DNA of 64,000 bases from Gibbula magus. Taxonomy: Eukaryota > Mollusca > Gastropoda > Trochida > Trochidae. The notes under the pieces were generated by a model. That model was not told the origin of the DNA. It worked only from the letters and a program-made list of their open reading frames with translations, and ran no database searches. The stretch spans positions 28,718,368 to 28,782,367 of the forward strand of contig OW388292.1 of the NCBI GenBank assembly GCA_936450465.1, written 5' to 3'. Positions 13,801 to 28,800 of the stretch are shown here, one piece after another. Position numbers and translations under genes: made by a program. Each line of letters opens with the position of its first letter. The stretch's first letter is position 1.

Positions 13801-16800
13801 ATCATAGATCACCTAAAATGAGAGCCATTTGAAGACGTTTATGAATTCCCTATAGGCATACACGTGCTGCTTATCAAACGTGATATACACATCAACTTCT
13901 GAAATTAAGTGTCCATGTCCAATTTCTCGGAGGTGTGTTTCATTTGATGAAGGTTCATTAATGAAATTATTTATATATTGAACGATTCGAGTGCAGAACC
14001 GCTCAAAACCTTATGATACATCAATATACAATTTATAATGCAGCGGATGTTCTGAGGAGATGGTATTCACAAGCTAATAAACGCAAGAGTTGCGGTAGGC
14101 CTAGTCAGTGAGTTATCAAGTATAGAAATACTCCGTTGAGGTTGGTCCTGGTTATGTTCGCCTCATCAATGAGTTTTACATTGAAGAGCTCAAAGCCACA
14201 CGTTTTTTCAACATGATATTGAATAACGAAAAGGTTAAATTGATTCGTGTCAGTGTGTTTAATATCAAACATTGTACAGAATATTGCTACACATTCACAA
14301 CACCGGGCTTTGGAAATGGTGATCACGGGAACAATTTTGCTAAAAGGGATATTTTGATCGGGGAGGACAATACATGTACTCTAATCCATCGTCAGAAGAA
14401 ATATAATACTTTGAAAACACTTTGAAACATTTTCGGGAAAATGTGTGTTTTAAAATGTTCATTGGGTTTGATTTGTAATTTTCATGAACTACATATGTAC
14501 ACCCATTGGTTCTGTCAATAAAACTCCGTTAACTCAAATCTGATACAACGAAATAATGCGTTACAAAATACCTACCACATGTTTTTTTCACTATAAGATA
14601 CATATAGTTAAATCCATGTATGTACAGTTGCTGTGTTATTTTGTCCCAGTTCACTCGTACCCATTAAGGATGTGGATGTTGATTAAACTTGGTGCACAAA
14701 GTGCTTGTAAAAGTGTTATTCTCCGAAAGGAGTTGATGCTTAAAATGACGTGTGCCATGAAGAGACGCATACCGTGTTCGAGGGGAAAGCGCCCTTGAAG
14801 AGCAGAGTTGGATATTGGCGCTATCACTTTTAATGTCTGTCTGTTTCAATATATGGCATGGACATCTCAAAGCCCACTCTACTAATTATTGTATTTCTGC
14901 TTCAGTTCAACAAAAGTGGGAACCCCTCTAAAACGCGTCTGAATCACTATTCTCGCACCACTTCATACCAGAAAACATCACCTGACAAGCGAGTCTTTTC
15001 CCCTTGGAATCCAGTTCACTGAGCTTATTGCACACATTCTAAAAAAACATCCATTTTTTTTTTAATTTTCAATAAAGAAATTATCAGTTTGATGTAGATG
15101 CAGTCGCTGCTGTTGATGTTGGATGTGGTGGGGTCCGACATGTTGTTGGGGCTGAATCTGTCGTGTCTCGAGTGAGGGTAACATGGATTGTATTGTTGAT
15201 GTGCACGGTTGTGTGTTTGTGGCATGGTTCACACATTATCAACTTCTTTAACTCCTTCCTAAACTTGGACCCGACGAAGCAGTAGACGATGATGTTAACA
15301 CAGCTGTTGAGGACTGTGAGAATATGAGCCACTACAAGGGCAATCAAATAGGATTTGGAGAAGTTCGGGTTGCCAAGGGTTCGTGTCTCATGCATACAGT
15401 TGTCATCATGGTCGGCCAGTTTCATGAGGGAGAGGATACACGAAGGAAAGTTGCACACCATGTAGATGACGACGACGAGGATTATAAGGAGAGAGAGGTT
15501 TCGGTTCGGATTCGCGACGTTCGGGACATCCACCCTGATCCTGGCAGAGCGCCTAACGTGGAGAGCAAGCATGGTGTTGACCGCAGCCAGTATGACCCAT
15601 GGAATCATGTACCAGACAAGGGGAAGAATGTAGTGAGTGTAGGTGCAGATGTAACGCTGCTTAAGTCCGAACTCTGTCGGGTGAGCGACAGCAGTCTGAA
15701 TGTCTTTGAACATGATGTGTCTGATCTCGTACGTAAAGAATAAGGGAAAGGTGATGACTGTTACAATCAGAGCGGCAGCTATGATGCATATACTCACCAG
15801 TTGAACAGTGCACATGCGTTTCATGGTCAGAGGGTACTTCACAGCAAGGTAACGTTCAGTGGACAGCAGGAGGGTGACAAAACTGGAAACTCCCAGGAAT
15901 ATCCAGAATAATGGTTCTACGTATACCTGTACGTACGGGTCAAAGTGAAACTCCGCGGAGAGAATAGCAGAATCTGTCATAAATATCTTGTACGTCTGAT
16001 ACCTGAAGAATGCGGTTACTAACACCAATGTGTCCGCTAGAGCCAGCACCTGGAGATAGACAGCTGTGGTGGAGGTCCTTAGAGCTTTACGAGTCAGAAC
16101 ACAGAACACGAGCATGTTGCCGCAGATCCCAGCGAAACAGACACTGAAGAGCACGTAGCCGTAGCCGATACGGAACAGCTTGGCCTGGAACATTGACATC
16201 ATTAGGAAGGCTTGCATGTTGGAGGACATCATACTGCTTCCATTGCGAATCCTATCCATGTCAATCAACGATGAGTTTGTCACGTTCAACGTATCCATAG
16301 TTTCCATTTCGCCACTTGAATCCCACATTTTGGATTATTAAAAATGTTACACGTGCATCTTATCTATTCAGACATCAGCAGAAGAAGATCACCATGAACG
16401 ACTGATTGTACATAGTAGGTATATTGTCCAGCAATTCTCCTTACACCCGATTATATCTAATAGTTGCTTAAGGAGTTGACTGAAATTTGATCATGGCGCC
16501 TGAATAATTCCAAGTCGTGACGTCAATCCAAGACGTTTTCTTGAAAGCAGATCCAACAGCTTTCGGTCAATCCTTCTAAAAGTCATACCCGATCTTATGC
16601 ATCCTCATTTATAGAGGTTCATAACGTCATATTGAGGGATCCAGCATCCAGCATGATCCGTTATACATCAGACTTGATTCGAATTCTTACGGCATTCCCT
16701 GATATAGTCGTTGACGTTAGAGCACTCTGTCTCTCTTATCACTGCTGTCTATCAATAGGAATGAAGGCAATAGTTAGAGGTCGAGAGGAAATCAAACAAG

Positions 16801-19800
16801 GACATTAATCTCTTCCCGGACCAATTAGTTCGTCTCAAGAAGTATCAACATTGAAAGAAGGGTCGCGAGATAAGGAAGCAGAACGTGAGGTTTTGTTCTG
16901 AGAGTAAACACGGATCTATGGAATTTATTAGAAATATTATTAGTTGTGCGATTTGGTTAATTTAAGGTTAGATTTATCACTCGGCAGGATGTTCGTACTT
17001 AGTAACATTTGACATGGTCTCTGTGGTGGGAACCGCATGTGGTCAATAGTCGTGTCCGTTTATAGTGGTATCTTCGTACTTGGTAACATCTGGTACGCCC
17101 CTTGTGGTCAAAAGTCGTGTCCATTTGTCGTGGTATGGGTGCATTCGTGTGTATATTATAGCGCACTTAAACCGGTTTCATGAAAATGACGTGCTTAATG
17201 ATTCCGGTTTCCGTTTAAATTCATCTTATTTGATGTTACATTTCACTATAGTAGTGTGTGCTTTAAACTTAACGCATCCGTGTTTATTACTACATTTGAT
17301 TTTTGGCGTGATTTAAAACCTCCACAAATTCAAGTGTACGGAAACATCTCCTAGCATTATTGTTGGCTACCGATCCTTGTATCCCATAGTTTGGAAATGT
17401 TAGTATTAAGATATTACCAAAATCAAAATTATTGCATCCTATGTTAGACAATGATGCTAGCATGCTCTGAACACAGCAACATGTCCTACCGTTGTTGAAG
17501 AATTCATTGCCTTTCATTGTTTTAGCAAAGGTTTATCTAAATCCACATGCATATTTCCAAAAATACAGTATTGTTATAGTGTACAGTAAATCTATTATTG
17601 ATATGGAATTTATTTGCCAATTCAAGCACGTATTAATAATGTATTATATTGTAAACGTCTTTGGAATATAAAAAAAAAGAGTATATGATATGTATAATCC
17701 TGTCACCAGTTAAACCCCGCACTGAAGGAGGTTGATGACATGATTGGTCTACTGATGGCGGGTCTGGTCCAGAAGAGTCTGCACAATTGTGTCAACATCA
17801 TTGTGCTCGCTGACCATGGTAAGAGTTCGATCCTGAAACAGGGGATGGTGGTTATAGGAGCTGCTTAATTGTAGTATTTAACCAGATTAAAAGTCAATGT
17901 AATTTGGTATCATTCATGTCAATTATTAGTCTCAGTCATTTTAGATGAATGAACTCTTCTCCTCCATTATCCTTAATTTTAGTAAAGTAATTTGATATTA
18001 TACCACTTAACTTATGTGGGTTTATTAATTCTACATGTAACAAACTATGATATATATTTTAAGTGTCTGACTAGCTGATGACATTTTCATCATGACTATC
18101 TTCCTTCGAAATAAAACACTGCGCAACAAAATGTTTATACGACGGCCATTGCAAGTCTAAACAACATATCTGTGGCTCCTTGCTCACAACGTTTATAAAT
18201 CAATATAAAACTTTAACCTGGATCAAACTTTAGTCAACAGGGCCAATGAAGATATATTAAATGGGATATTGTAGTAAAACCAGACCAATAGTGATTAGAA
18301 TGAGACACATTGTAACGTCAATTATGATTATTCACGTTTACGTGTATGACGTCTGAGATAGAAGGGTATGAAGAAGACACTAAAGCTGTTTCATAGACGA
18401 CCCGTCATACAGCATTCAAAACAAACACGACTTCCGCACCACGAACCTTCATTAATGTGTACCTGCAGGTATGACGCCCCGGTCGTGTGATCGTGCTGTA
18501 GCACTTAACGACGTCTTGTATGAGGATGAGCAGCTGAAAATGGCTTTCTACACGTCCATGCACGGTCGCATCAATAACGAGTACTCCCGGCGAGGAAGGA
18601 CATTCACCATCTATGACCCTCCTGAAAGTAAGTAGAGACAACAGAACAAGAGAGCTCGGTGCTTTTAAGTGTTAAACGATCCGTCTTTAATTACGATGAA
18701 GTCGTAGATCTGTGTCTATTTCCTAGTTATATCTGGAGGCGTTCATTCAATCTTGTTGGCGTTAAAGAGGAAAACCCTACATCATACAAAAGCTAAAGTA
18801 GCTGTGATACACTGCTTCTTGAAATTGTAAAACATCGATGATATTCGATATCTCTCTGATAGTCTGTTAAAGTATATATATGTTCATACAATGTAAGATG
18901 CAATGTATATTTTATCATAAATTCGTTGTATTTTAATGTTAATTACATTGAAGTAAAGCAATAGTCCCAACATACAACGGAGGATGTTCGAGAATATGGT
19001 ATTCATCCATTCGAAAATAATTATTTTGCAATGGTATCAAAATGTACAGTTAAAGTTAATTGCATAAATATCTAAAACAGATAATAAAACAATAATAAAG
19101 TAATGTATTACACAAAATGTTCAGTATCACATAAACAGTAACTGATCTGTTTTAATCAACCACCACCAGTACCCAAGTCCACCATTGTGGACAAACTTCA
19201 GTGTCTGAGTCCACACATGCGGACCTATATGAAGGAGGATTTGCCTAAACGTCATCATTTCGTGAACAACAGACGCATAGACCCAATTGTGATGGACGTG
19301 GATAACGAGTGGATTATATCAAGGTGAGAACTTGTGTATCTTGATTTTTTCGCTCATCAGGCCTGAAAGGCCAGATGGGCTTATGGCATGGGTCGTTGTC
19401 CGTTGTCTGGCGTCCGTCCGTTGTCTGGCGTCCGTCCGTCGTTCGTCGTCCGTCGTTCGTCGTCCGTTTACTTTTCACATTTTCGACTTCTCCTTCATAA
19501 CCGATGCATCCCAAAAGCTGTAATTTGGTGAGTATGTACCTGGCACCTCGGGGGTCAAAGTTTGATCATCATGAATTCCAACGCTCACAAATATGGCCGC
19601 CAGAGACATTATAAGTAAAGCCTTTAAGCGACTTATTCTCTGAAAGCGCTTGATATTGGAATTTGAAATTTTGTCATTAACATCTTTGTGGGATGGAGAT
19701 ACAAGTTTGTAAATTTGTTTGAGAGAAATTATGAAATATGAACTTTGCAGGGGTTTCACCCTAAAAGCTTCAAACGACATCTTCTCATGAACTAGCAATA

Positions 19801-22800
19801 GGAGATATCCAGAAACCTTGGCAGTGTTTTCTTTAAAAGATGGATATAATGATTTGTAAATTCCATTACTCAATTCCTAATTCTGGGGTTTTGGCAGGGG
19901 TTCATGTATATTTTTCACCTCAGAAACCAATGACCCTAGAACACTCTACTTTTGAGAGTATCGTCTATGTTTAGTGAATATCAAGAGTTCCAAAGTTTTT
20001 TGGATAAAAAGTAAGACAGTTATAAATGAAAACATTATAGTGGTTCACCATTTTGCTTACAAAGCTGACATAAAATGTTAGCATAATTATATTTGGATTA
20101 AAGATGTTTTCGAGAACTTTCTAACGCAACTTTCATTATACTTGTATCATAAAAATTAACCAAGATAGAACTTATTATATTTTTTGCAATTTCACTAAAT
20201 ATTCTGTATATCTATCATGTATCTGTGTATGCTGGGGGCTAGGGATAATATGAGCTATCTGTTATATAATGGTCAGTGCAGGCTAGCAGCTCTGTGCCAG
20301 TGTGCTCGTTATTAATTAAACAGAAAATCTGAAAATGTGACTTAATACATGTAAAGTCATTTAAGACATTAGACTTAACACTCACTCAGTCTGTCTCAGC
20401 CTCAGAGTCACTGGCAACGTGAAAATTATGGTCTTGGTTGAAACTGAAATAATGTTCATCTCATGATAGTCATCTGATGAGATCTCTGATCATAAAGAAT
20501 TCACATTGACAGTCAGACACTGCCAGTCACACAATCAGGATGATTGAAGAAAGTTTTAAATCAAAATGTCACAACCTGTACATTCATTTACACTGTGGGT
20601 GTGGCACAATGCACATTAATATATATCTTTACTTTATTTTTAGAAATAGTTTAACCACAAACTGAAAAATGTTTGTCACAACTTGATCTAATTAACTTCA
20701 ACATGAACATTAAACTTAATTTCAATTGTTTTTGTAATTGTATTTCACTCCACTCAGATTTCACACTTATTAGTGTCCCTGAATATTTTGAGGGACTTTG
20801 GATACTAAAAGTGTTTGTTGGTACTCCTTGGATTTTTATGATGAGCAAGTTGTTTAAGATTTTGACCACATAGTTTGTTCCTCAACTTTGTTTTCACATG
20901 TTCTGGGCACTAAAGCCCCTTTCAACATCAGCTGTGTGGACAGGAAGGCATATTTCAATAGATGTAAGCTTGATAAGATTCGGAAATGAATCTTTGTGGT
21001 GTGTGTGGATTATCTGAAACAATTCAGATGTAGACAGTGTGGGATATTGTTGCTGCACAACTGTATCCTTCAACAAGTCCCAGTTTCTAACAGACTCAGT
21101 TTTGTTAACATATGATACGTGCATGTCGATGTCTGTTCCATATATGGAAGCCAATGCATCTATTTGCACATTACCAAACGATGCCGTGTCTGCAAATCGC
21201 AAACCTCTCAAATCTAATACCGGAAACAGGGGTCCAACTTCTTTATGATGTTGTTGATGAAGGTTTGGTTGCATTCTGGAATCCTTGTCGTTGCTGTGGG
21301 TTATCTGTGGTGGATATGTCTTTTTAATATTTGTATTTAGTTGCTCCTACGTCCCGCATGAACTATTGAAGAAACAACCCATCTGTCCCCCAAAAGCTTC
21401 CCAGATCTCGTTTCACACGGTTTATTGCAGGGGCAACAACAGCAATATCTAAATCTTTCTTCTGAAAGACTAGATTAACTTTTGTGACCAAGGGAATTAC
21501 GTCCATCATCATGTTAGTGGTTGCAATAAATTCAAATTGTGTGATGATTTTCAGAATGCCCTTGCCAGTCGCATCCTTTACCTTCTCTGGCATGACTAAA
21601 GGCAGCCAACATATGTGCATGGTCTGCAGGGCATTGTAGAAAGCAAACCACCTCACTTGTTGGACTTCCTTAAGTTCCAGTTGAGACATTCCAAGAACTT
21701 TCTCCATTTCATGGAGAGCATTGGTTCTACATGCAGAGTGTTTGAACCAATAAAAGATTGACGTGAGAGTTTCCTTGTACTTATTCAAGTACTGTACACA
21801 ATCTGCAGCTTGACTAGTCACCAAAGCGAGTCGGTGGGCGATAGAATGTACGTTCTTCATGAATGGCTTGAGTTTCTTCAATAGTGCAGCAACACAATTT
21901 TTTCGTCCCATCATAACGGCCGCACAATCACTCCCTAGTCCTACAACTTTCCTCATATTGATGCCATTATCTTCACAGTATTTCACAATAATGCCTGTGA
22001 TGGTATCTGCTTTTCCAATGTTTGAAATGAGTGGTTGTGAAGTTATCTTAAAATGAAATTGATTTGTCATCAGCAGATCCAACTATCTTTGGATCAATTA
22101 ATCAAGCAAATGAACGCTTTTCTGAACATTCCACTGGCAGACAGTGTATCATGTGTAATGTTTTGGTATCTCTTTGCTATCTGATGAACAAGCAGTCTTA
22201 CACTGAGGCAGATGTAAACAATATCTTGGATGAGGGAGACTTTTGGTACCGTGAAATCATGGTTATGTTAATGAGCACAAATTCATTGCGTGAATAAATA
22301 CTGCAGATTGAAGAACTACCTAACCGTGTTGAACTGCAATCTGTAGGCAATTTCACTTTTGAAAGACAACAGTACTACACGGGTACAATTAATAGAGATG
22401 ACAATGATGGAATACTCCTACCCCTTAACACTGCCATAGAAGCCATCTTTCAAGAAGCAAATACAGCTAGTTTGGTTGATGGGGGCTATGCAATGGCAGT
22501 TATGCAATTGAATGATCAGTTTGGGTTTTTGTATTCTCACTCGCACAGATTTGATGGTTTATCTGGTGGACCAAATGGAACAGCCATGTTGAAAACATTT
22601 CAAACACTAAAGGATCATTTTGCGAGTCAGTTTTTATTCAGTCCTGGAATAAATGCAGGAAGCTTGTTTGACATCCAGGCTGTAAACATTCAATTGGTAT
22701 CAACTCCTATAGTCACAGCTAGTTTTGAAACTGCCCCAGATCTCATGGATGCATACTTTGATTATCAGGGGGTTCAAACACAAAGATCTGGAAAGGATTA

Positions 22801-25800
22801 AGGAAAAATTATATGCGCCAAAAAAGAAGTGAATCAGGATTCAGGCAAAAAGAAATGGTACATGAAAAGTTGAGCAAACAAAAAATACAAAAAAAACAAT
22901 CTATTCAAAGAAAAGTAAAAAAAAAAAAATAAAGCAAATGCTCGAAAGGATGAACATTTCAGAAATCAAGAAAACCAACCAAAATAAGTTACTGACCCGA
23001 CAAAAATTCAGAAAGATAGATTCATTCATTCATCATTCATGTTTGCACCAACTGAAATGTTGAGCACAGTAAGTCTGTCCAGTTCTCCATTACTAATTTG
23101 ACACAGTATTCAAATACTGGAATCTTTATTTCTATTAAAGATATTTATATGATTTTGAGTGAACAGAACTAGTCTTGCATCTCTGCAATCTCCAAGACGT
23201 CATTACTTTGTTCATTCAGGCATGTACATTGTACACTTCCCAAACCTAACAAAAAGTCCTCAATTTCAGTAGGAGTCAACACTTGTCCTTTTCCCCCCAG
23301 AAATCCATTCAGCACAGATTCTCTTATGATGAGATGTCTCTTTCCGTCAATACTGACTGTGGCCTTCATGTTTGGTTTTAATGCTTTCTTTTTCAGTTTA
23401 ATGCCAAATTATACCTTAAAAAATTACGTCAAATCCTTGTTGGAAGTCCTATTTGTAATTTTAGGTGGCATATCTTTGAAAAAAACAAAGATCCTATCCA
23501 CACTAAACATTTCTTAATATTAGTTCCTATCTGAATCAGATGTTGTAATTACTTTACAATTACAAACATGTGTTTGTATGTTTTGCATTTTTTATTATTG
23601 ATGAATGAAAATGGTGTTATGTATTATTTTGCATTGAAGTATTTATGTAGGCATGATCCATGCTAACAAATAAATAATGTTTAAAGCCGATGGGTGATGG
23701 AGATCAACCAAGTTAAAGAACTTGTTATTTCAATCTTCTTATAGATTTATAGATACAATGAAATGAAGGAATTATTTTTAAATAAATGCTGTACTGATTG
23801 TGCCGCCTTAGAGGCTTGGGAAGCTAAACTTTTACAAGCAGTTGACCAATTTAGCCGAGATGAAACTATTAAACCTAAATATTTATAATATGTTACACAC
23901 TTAACTTTAAGATCACCATAATACCATACTTCATTTTTCTTTAAAATACCACCATTTCTAAATACAATAATATTTGTTTTCTCAATATTTACATTCAAGC
24001 CCCACTTTATACAAAACCGATGTAAAACATTTAGTTGTTGCTGTAGACCTATGACTGTATACGAAAACATATTAACATCATCAGCAAACAGTAACATCAT
24101 TATATCATCAATATCTTGAGATAGAAAAACTCCGTGTTTGCATGATTTACAAATATCTGTGGCAAGCTCGTTTATAAAAAATATGAATAGAATCGGGCTT
24201 AAAATGCAGCCTTGACGCACACCATAACTTGTTTGAAACATATCTGTCTTAAAATTATTAACTTTCACACATGATTTCACAGATGAATACATATTATGAA
24301 TGAGATTGTAAAATTTACCATGACAACCTGCTTTAAGCAACATATATAACAGTTTGGCTCTATCGACATAGTCAAAGGCCTTTTTAAAGTCTATGAAGGC
24401 ACAAAAGAAACGACCCTTTGGATTACACAGATATTTGGAACAAAGTGCCTGTAAGGTAAACATATTATCGATGGTGGAGTAGCCGGGTCTAAACCCAGCT
24501 TGGGATTCCGAAAGAATATTGTTCAAGTCTATCCAAGCACGGAGGCGTTTGTCAAGGATCGAAGTAAATAGTTTTCCTGCAACATTTAATAGAGATATGC
24601 CACGATAGTTGTTTGGGTTGGTCACACAGCCTGACTTAAAAAGGGGAATGATTAGAGCCGAATTCCAGGCGTCAGGAAATATTCCAGAGTCCAATATAGA
24701 GTTAAAAACAGCATGTACTATTTTTGACTGTAAAATCTTACCAATTCTTTTGTATGGATCGGAAATTTGGGGCACTAAATACTACCATTGCATTGAAAAA
24801 GTACATGCAACATTTTTCAAACGTTTTCTAAATTTAGGAAAGTATGCTCCAAATAAAGCTGTGCTTGGAGAAGTTGGCCGTTGTAATTTATACGTTTTTA
24901 GTAGATTAAGAGTTGTTAGATATTGGCTAAAGCTGTTAAAGAAGGATTATTATAGATACCCTAGACAAAGTTACCTTTTTCAAAAATTGCAGGATGATAT
25001 GGGGAAAAGAAATTGGGCCTCGGAGGTTAGGGAATTACTTTTTTCGACAGGATTTTCTCATGTTTGGATTTCCCAACAGGTTGGGAATGACAATATATTT
25101 TTATCAGTTTTACAACAACGTCTTCTTGATATCTCTGTACAAGAATGGTCTATTTCCATAAATAACTCTCAATATCTAAATTATTACTCAAAGCATAAAT
25201 CTTTACTAGTGCCAGAGTTTTATATTTTGAACTTGAACGATAAGGCGCTAATACGGGTATTTTGTAAGTTTCGAATTGGTTTCCATGATTTTAAAGTTAA
25301 TGCCTTGCGTAGAAATAAGGACATTCCTACTGATTTTTGTGAATATATATGTAAACATTGTAATTCTGGTCATATTGAAGACGAATTCCATGTATTGTTT
25401 GAATGCTCAAAATATGTACATCTGTGTAATAAATACTTAGCATTTGTATCGTTTCCTGTAAAAGATAAACAAATATTGTCCAATCTTTTAAATTCCAAAA
25501 ATATTGATGTTATCAAAGCTATAGCAATGTATTTAAAACATGTTTTCATCTATCGAAATGTTACCACGTGATATAAACTATTATCTGCATCTGTACTTGT
25601 ACTATAGGCCTTATGGCCCGAACTACTGAATAAACTGAATCTATAGATACAATATACGCCCCCAAAGCTGAAATTTTGTCACAAGGTACCTTGCACCTAG
25701 TGGATGAAAGTTTGTACATTTTATCCCAATCCTCATTTATGAGCGTTGCAACGGTTTCCGGAAAACCTTTGAACGAATTCTTCTCCAAAGGTTAGGGATA

Positions 25801-28800
25801 TTTATTTCAGTCTTCATCATGGGAGCAGGACAAAAGCCACCCGAACAAAATCCAACCGGACATAACCCATCCGGACAAAAGCCACCAGACACAGGACCTA
25901 GGACAAATGCCACCTACGTGGCTTTTGTCCGGGCGGGTTATGTCCGGGTGGCTTTTGTCCTAGACCCTTCATCATCAAACAGTAAACGCTCTGAAGAGCT
26001 ACATAGTCCATGGCTCTATTTTTATAAATTACAATTTCAAAATAGCAAATATTTAAAAAGTATTTTTGAATAATATTTGTTTTTGTCCATCTTTGACATA
26101 AAATATATTAACAAGAGGGACACAATTTCCTGAATGAGGGTAATGAGTAGAGTGGATATATCGAGGTTAGAACATGCCTTGGTTTTAGTGTGTTTTAAAG
26201 TAAAGCTTAACTCTATATTTACACATACGATATGACTTTATAACTTATCACTTATTCTGTCACTTATCACTGTCATTTAGAAACATCTCTATGTACCCTA
26301 TTTCAATAAAGAACAATTCATTTAAAATTATAGATTCAAGTAGTATTTACATTTTTTATTTTGATTTACTGTTAGACACATACCACATGTTTCGTCGTTG
26401 GCAACACTTGGACATTGAACAGTGATATGTAAATGATATCCTTAAAAGCATTTCAGAATAATATGTATTGTCAACAATTACTATTAGAAGATGACAGGCC
26501 CTAAAACGCATTTCAAAACACACTTCATGTTGGTCGAAATAATTGAATTAACTATTTGCTTGTCGTTTAGGTTTAGAAACCCAAATTCCGGATGTAGCGG
26601 AGGTAGTCACGGTGAAGACAACATATATGCCAGTGAAGGGGTGAGTGAGTGAACATTGCAGTTAAAGGTGCATCCATTGTGTTTCATATTACTTTATTTG
26701 GCTTTAATGCTTGCCAAAATACCATATTTTGTGATTTCAGATCACATAATTTCGATCAACTTACATATTCATCCAAATATACCATAATTACTAGTTTCCA
26801 GTGAAAATCAAACAACTTCATTATACGTGTGCAGAAACCGAAACTAGAAGTCCCATTTACACGCACAGTAGTTATATGACCTATCAAACATTATCAATCG
26901 ATTTAAAGTTGGTTGCTATGTATGAAGATGATTTGACATAAAAACTTAGTAATAGGATGTCATCGCAAAACAGTGTTTTGGATTTTTAAAAAGTTTAATA
27001 ATTTACTGTCCAAAACAGGTTTAGTTATATCGAAAAATAAATTCAATTTTGCTTGTAAACAGATTTCAGTTTAAGTAACTGTCTCCTGAAAGTTTTGGTC
27101 TGTCTAAAGTACAGAGAAAGTGTTTACTTAACCTATTTAACTTTGTATTCATCAATATCAAGCCCTTAATGAATTCCAAAACATATGATGTCAATAATTG
27201 TTTGAAATATTGATATTCGGTTACTAGTCCTTATTATACATAATTTAAGATGTATTGGCGTGTGACTATAAACATCAATTGTTTTAGACATATCAAACCT
27301 AAAGTGTTCGTGTAAAGCACAAAAATAGAAGTTTTGTAAAAATTATGTCTTCCCCGAAGGTCGGGAGAGTTTATGGGAATACTGTCTTTTATATATTCTA
27401 TTTTTTCTGTGATCAATTGCAACAATTTGGACTTAGTCTGTTTGAAGGGCAATAACAATGAACATACAAGATAAATACGCTTTGTATTATAGTGATTAAC
27501 CATTATACAACATTATGAAATATAATATAATAATTATTACACCATGGATATAGTACGTCCCCTTTTTGTATCAATTACATGTATCACTGTTTTCAGGCAC
27601 TGTTTCTGGCTCATGGTCCGGCATTTAAGGAAGGAGTGGAAGTTGAACCTTTCGAAAATATCGAAGTCTATAATCTTATCGCTGGTAAGCAATCCTCAGA
27701 CACGCCATAGTTTTCTCCAAGTATCTAGAATTTCTGGAATGAAAAGTAGCAACACGTGACACAGCAAAAAAAGGAACTCTCTGACTTTACATATTTGTAT
27801 GTAAATGCTGTGAAATCACTGATTCGTTTTCAAATGATTCAGTGTCTAAACAAAACGCGAAGTTCTTTTCTAACCTTTTATTGAACTTTTTTTTAAATGT
27901 TTAGTATTATAACAATAATATATCATAATAGTTTTACTGGCGTGGTGTATTTTTCAGCTTTATTAAACTCTTTTCTATAACAATATGAAACGGTCAATGA
28001 ATGAGACAATACTTTTATTGAAATATTCAGACGTTCTTGGCATAACACCAGCGCCAAACAACGGTACCAAGGGGGCTCTTCATCATTTACTCAAGAATCC
28101 TCCACGTTTGGAAAAGCAGTCGACACTGGATTATGAGCAATGCAGTACAGTTTCACCTGATATCGAAGAAGCAATGGTTGAACACTGTAACTGTTCAACC
28201 CAGGTAATAACAAGGATTAATGCACTCATGTAATCATGTATTCCTGTTGTCTATGTAGATGGCAGTTATTAACGATTTAGCTGTTCAAACTGATTGCTTC
28301 AATGATTTGGAAACAGGCTGACGCTCCACATAGTGTTTTAGATATGTTTCAGTTACATAGAAGTTTCTACTAGAGTTTAATGCAAGAAATCAAAATTATT
28401 ATCAATGGTAACCTATTCATAAATCTATTAAGAAACAGGAATTGTCATCTTCAAAGGCAATACAGAAATCGAATATGAAAAAAAATGTCAACCATTTCGC
28501 AATAGAATGTGTGATGTTGTCATGATTCATGTTAAATTGATATGTGAATCCTGTTCAAGTCAAGGAAAGATCCACCGCCACTCTTAGACCTACCAGCTAT
28601 GTCACGTATGACATCATCTGCAGCGTGTTTGACGTCACATGGGCATCAGATATCTGCCTTCACTTCTAATACAGCGTTACCGAAGTGGTCAAGTGTATAC
28701 CTCAATGTCAATCATGTAAGTAGAGGTCTCAGATAGAATAATCAAAAACAAAATTGGAAGAGATAAAAACAATTTCTTATGTTATGTTATGTTATGATAT

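Larger units (their letters stand above)
23760..25641. mobile_element. LINE (non-LTR retrotransposon) with inverted 5' half
   Basis: A single insertion bounded by a perfect 12-bp direct repeat, tatagatacaat, at 23748-23759 and 25642-25653. Its 5' part lies on the minus strand (about 24718 down to 23760) and encodes reverse transcriptase: [30 protein letters not shown] and FADD. Its 3' part lies on the + strand (about 24718 to 25641) and continues the same protein with [13 protein letters not shown], then a C-terminal CKHC..H..C zinc-knuckle-like motif, ending about 70 bp before the right repeat. Head-to-head halves inside one target duplication are the signature of twin priming. Both halves keep long open frames, but the element cannot make an intact protein. 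The clade was not determined. Confidence 0.88.

Noticed and set aside
15324..15743. 139-residue + strand ORF
   Set aside because: Antisense shadow of the GPCR, with a charged, low-complexity product and no family resemblance.
19475..19873. 132-residue minus-strand ORF
   Set aside because: Lies inside an interspersed repeat and shows no domain, so probably chance.
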